Made by a program: the position numbers and the translations under genes. Shown here piece after piece: positions 4,430 through 6,443 of a DNA stretch of 6,443 nt. How positions within the stretch are numbered: position 1 is the first letter of the stretch; each line of letters starts with the position of its first letter. The DNA comes from an uncultured Sutterella sp. (GTDB lineage Bacteria; Pseudomonadota; Gammaproteobacteria; Burkholderiales; Burkholderiaceae_F), in contig CAJJMF010000147.1 of assembly GCA_905192805.1 (NCBI GenBank), positions 1 to 6,443 on the forward strand, written 5' to 3'. A model generated the notes under the pieces. That model did not search any database. It was given only the letters and a program-made list of their open reading frames with translations, and had not been told where the DNA came from.

Positions 4430-6443
4430 CTATTTGAGGAGCACAGCGTTGGTGCCCGCCGTGCGTCCAAAGACCATGACATCCGCAATGGCATTCCCTC
4501 CAAGACGGTTGGAGCCATGGATGCCGCCAGTGACTTCCCCAGCGGCATAGAGCCCTGGGATTACTTCCCCTTTGGTGTTGAGTACTTGGGCACGCTCATT
4601 GATGCGTAAGCCTCCCATCGTGTGATGCACGGTGGGGACTTTTTTCGCCGCATACCACGGGCCTTCAGTCATCGGGCGGTCATCCTTGTTATTGGCGACA
4701 AACCCTAAAGCGTCAGGGAGTTTGGTATCGACCGCGTGATTGTAGGCATCGACACTGGCTTTTAGTTTGGCAGGATCCATGTGGGTCTTCTGAGCCAACT
4801 CCTCGAGCGTACCGGCTTCAACTACGGCCCCCATCGCGACCATGTTTCGAATCGTCGAACCGTTCGCGTCGACAAAGTCACGTGAGGGATAGCGTAGATG
4901 ATTCACAATGATCCAATACTGCGCCCCTTTCTGCGCAAAGATGGCTTTGGCGAGCACATCACGTGCTGCGCCTTCGTTAACAAAACGCTCCCCATCGGTA
5001 TTCACAAAAATACGGTTACGACCCGAGGTGCGTAAATGTTCCATCAACCCAGTTCCCGGGGTACCACAGGGGTGCAATTGAATATCGTCGAGTCCGACGA
5101 CAGCGGCCCCCCGTTTTTCCGCCAAGGTTAGCCCCTCGCCTTGCGCGGCTTTGGCTAAATTGGTGGTACCAATGCGGTGATCCAAGGGGACGTCTTTCCA
5201 GACCCCCGTGTTCACTTTTTGGCGTAACGGCACGTTCGCCCCGAACCCACCCGTGGCAATAATCACGCCGTGGGAGGCGTGAGCGTTAATCGTACGCCCA
5301 AAGTTTTTGGCAACGACTCCCGTGATACGCCCTTTGTTTTCGACGAGATCGATCACTTGGGCGTCGGTAATCACTTCAATATCGCCGTGGGTTTGGGCAA
5401 TGCGCTCTTCGAATGCGCGAATGTAGGTGTTCCCCGAGGGCGTGCTCGGATAGTGACTGCGTTGCCAAAGGGCACCCGTCGCCGTACCCATTTCGTCCTT
5501 AAAGTGCACCCCTTCCATTTCTAACCAGTGCACGGCATCGAGTGCCCCTTTGGTGAGGTGACGCACTAATACCGGATCACCTTTATCGTGACCGCCGTGG
5601 AGCGTCTGTTCGGTGAAGTGGCGAATGGAATCGTCAATGCCCATTTTGCCTTGGCGTTCAGGATCGGGCGCATTTAAGGCGCCTTCACTCACATTCGTGG
5701 AGCCGCCTAAGAAACCGAGTTTTTCCAAAACGAGGACTTTTCGGGCTCCCGCTTCATAGGCGGAAATGGCGGCGGCTAAGCCTGCACCACCCCCACCGAC
5801 CACGACCACGTCGGCATCAATATCCACTTTGCCAATCGGATGGCTTTCCACCTTTTTCGTGAGGGTATCGATATCCGCCCCTGCGCTTTTGAGCGCACTT
5901 TTCACCCCTTCACGTAGCGCAAAGGAGCTAATCGTGGCCCCAGTGACACTGTCTACGCCCAAGCTTTGGTAGTCCACAATTTTTTGGCTGATTTTTTCAA
6001 TCGCTACGCGTCCCACCCCTGTGGTTTCCAGATTGTCACTGGTGTCGATTTTTTCAATGCGATCGCGACTGACCGTTACGGTCACCGTGAAGGGGGCATT
6101 GTGCCCATTGACGGTCGCACTATAGGTACCTGCCTTAAATAAGGGCGCGGGTTCGCTCGGCGTGGCAGGGGGCGTAACGTCGGCTTTCTCTGCGTTGAGA
6201 GGAGAGCGGCGTAAAGGAACATCGGAGCCGCTCGCAGGCGTGGCGTCCGTTCCTCCTTGAGCGGGAGCCGGATCCGTGACCTCGGACGTGACGGGCTTAT
6301 CCCGATGGGTATCATCCACTTTCGGTTCGGCGGGTTCGGTGGAGGGGGGAGTTTGGGGTTGCGCTTGCGCTGAGGGCGCTTTTTGCGGTGGCTGATGCGC
6401 AGGAATCACCTCGTTCGTGACCGAAGCCGCGGTGGGAGTCGAT
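4430..6443 (-). CDS. FMN- and FAD-binding reductase of the fumarate/urocanate reductase superfamily (5' end off window)
   Basis: This probably respiratory flavoprotein should reduce the C=C bond of an unsaturated carboxylate, passing electrons from FMN to FAD. Residues are numbered from an in-frame GTG at 6409; the frame continues open to the right edge and that GTG lacks a Shine-Dalgarno site, so the real start is outside. Residues 1-89 are a Pro/Ala/Thr/Glu-rich linker. Residues 90-175 form an FMN-binding domain (PF04205 type) with DSVTGATIS at 153-161, the ApbE flavinylation motif, with T159 as the likely FMN site. From 199 comes the FAD domain: GGGGAG (205-210), E229, a clamp domain near 315-435, then the catalytic half. 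By alignment from memory to Shewanella Fcc3, H446, R483, H595 and R635 match H365, R402 (acid catalyst), H504 and R544. No CxxCH haem motif is present. The layout resembles UrdA rather than haem-containing Fcc3. The substrate is unknown and could be fumarate, urocanate, acrylates or another enoate. Confidence 0.9.
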   Translation of the reverse strand, partial: STPTAASVTNEVIPAHQPPQKAPSAQAQPQTPPSTEPAEPKVDDTHRDKPVTSEVTDPAPAQGGTDATPASGSDVPLRRSPLNAEKADVTPPATPSEPAPLFKAGTYSATVNGHNAPFTVTVTVSRDRIEKIDTSDNLETTGVGRVAIEKISQKIVDYQSLGVDSVTGATISSFALREGVKSALKSAGADIDTLTKKVESHPIGKVDIDADVVVVGGGGAGLAAAISAYEAGARKVLVLEKLGFLGGSTNVSEGALNAPDPERQGKMGIDDSIRHFTEQTLHGGHDKGDPVLVRHLTKGALDAVHWLEMEGVHFKDEMGTATGALWQRSHYPSTPSGNTYIRAFEERIAQTHGDIEVITDAQVIDLVENKGRITGVVAKNFGRTINAHASHGVIIATGGFGANVPLRQKVNTGVWKDVPLDHRIGTTNLAKAAQGEGLTLAEKRGAAVVGLDDIQLHPCGTPGTGLMEHLRTSGRNRIFVNTDGERFVNEGAARDVLAKAIFAQKGAQYWIIVNHLRYPSRDFVDANGSTIRNMVAMGAVVEAGTLEELAQKTHMDPAKLKASVDAYNHAVDTKLPDALGFVANNKDDRPMTEGPWYAAKKVPTVHHTMGGLRINERAQVLNTKGEVIPGLYAAGEVTGGIHGSNRLGGNAIADVMVFGRTAGTNAVLLK

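Noticed and set aside
6407..6409. GTG at 6409 as the real start of the flavoprotein
   Set aside because: The frame stays open to the window edge with the same Thr/Ala/Pro-rich composition, and no Shine-Dalgarno site precedes the GTG. The gene is treated as running off the window.
4430..6443. Classification as a haem-containing flavocytochrome c
   Set aside because: No CxxCH haem motif occurs in the visible part, and an FMN-binding domain stands where the haem domain would be. Haems in the off-window part cannot be excluded.

Overview
The window reads as ordinary chromosomal DNA, a little over half G+C, from a Gram-negative proteobacterium. The best guess is a gut betaproteobacterium of the Sutterella/Parasutterella type. 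This is inferred from three things: a Bug-family tripartite tricarboxylate transporter (TTT), a UgpQ-like phosphodiesterase, and an FMN+FAD reductase of the fumarate/urocanate reductase superfamily. There is no rRNA or other taxonomic marker, so the placement is tentative. I see no mobile element, CRISPR array, tRNA or rRNA.

Layout from left to right. (1) Positions 1-83 hold the last 26 codons of a rightward membrane protein. A perfect 11-bp hairpin follows at 86-112. (2) Positions 126-908, minus strand, encode a cytoplasmic glycerophosphodiester phosphodiesterase (ugpQ), which converges on that end. (3) Positions 909-1262 are a 354-bp divergent intergenic region. It holds no convincing gene but several repeats and dyads, and a leader that could fold just before tctC. 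(4) Positions 1263-4357, plus strand, are a complete tctC-tctB-tctA cluster: periplasmic solute-binding protein, small membrane subunit, large membrane subunit. A GNRA-type hairpin lies between tctC and tctB. (5) A strong bidirectional terminator lies at 4383-4415. (6) From 4430 to the right edge, minus strand, is most of a large flavoprotein: a Pro/Ala/Thr-rich linker, an FMN-binding domain with an ApbE flavinylation motif, and a fumarate-reductase-type FAD domain. Its true start lies outside the window.

Working together: TctC should capture a carboxylate in the periplasm and hand it to the TctA/TctB channel for ion-coupled import. The flavoprotein resembles periplasmic respiratory reductases that reduce the C=C bond of unsaturated carboxylates. 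The two could act on related compounds, one importing a substrate or product and the other using an acceptor outside the membrane. They converge and so are not co-transcribed, and the link is only a hypothesis. UgpQ would release glycerol-3-phosphate from phospholipid-derived diesters in the cytoplasm. No complete undescribed system is evident. The points most worth checking are the reductase's substrate pocket and anchor, the foldable tctC leader, and the hairpin inside the operon.
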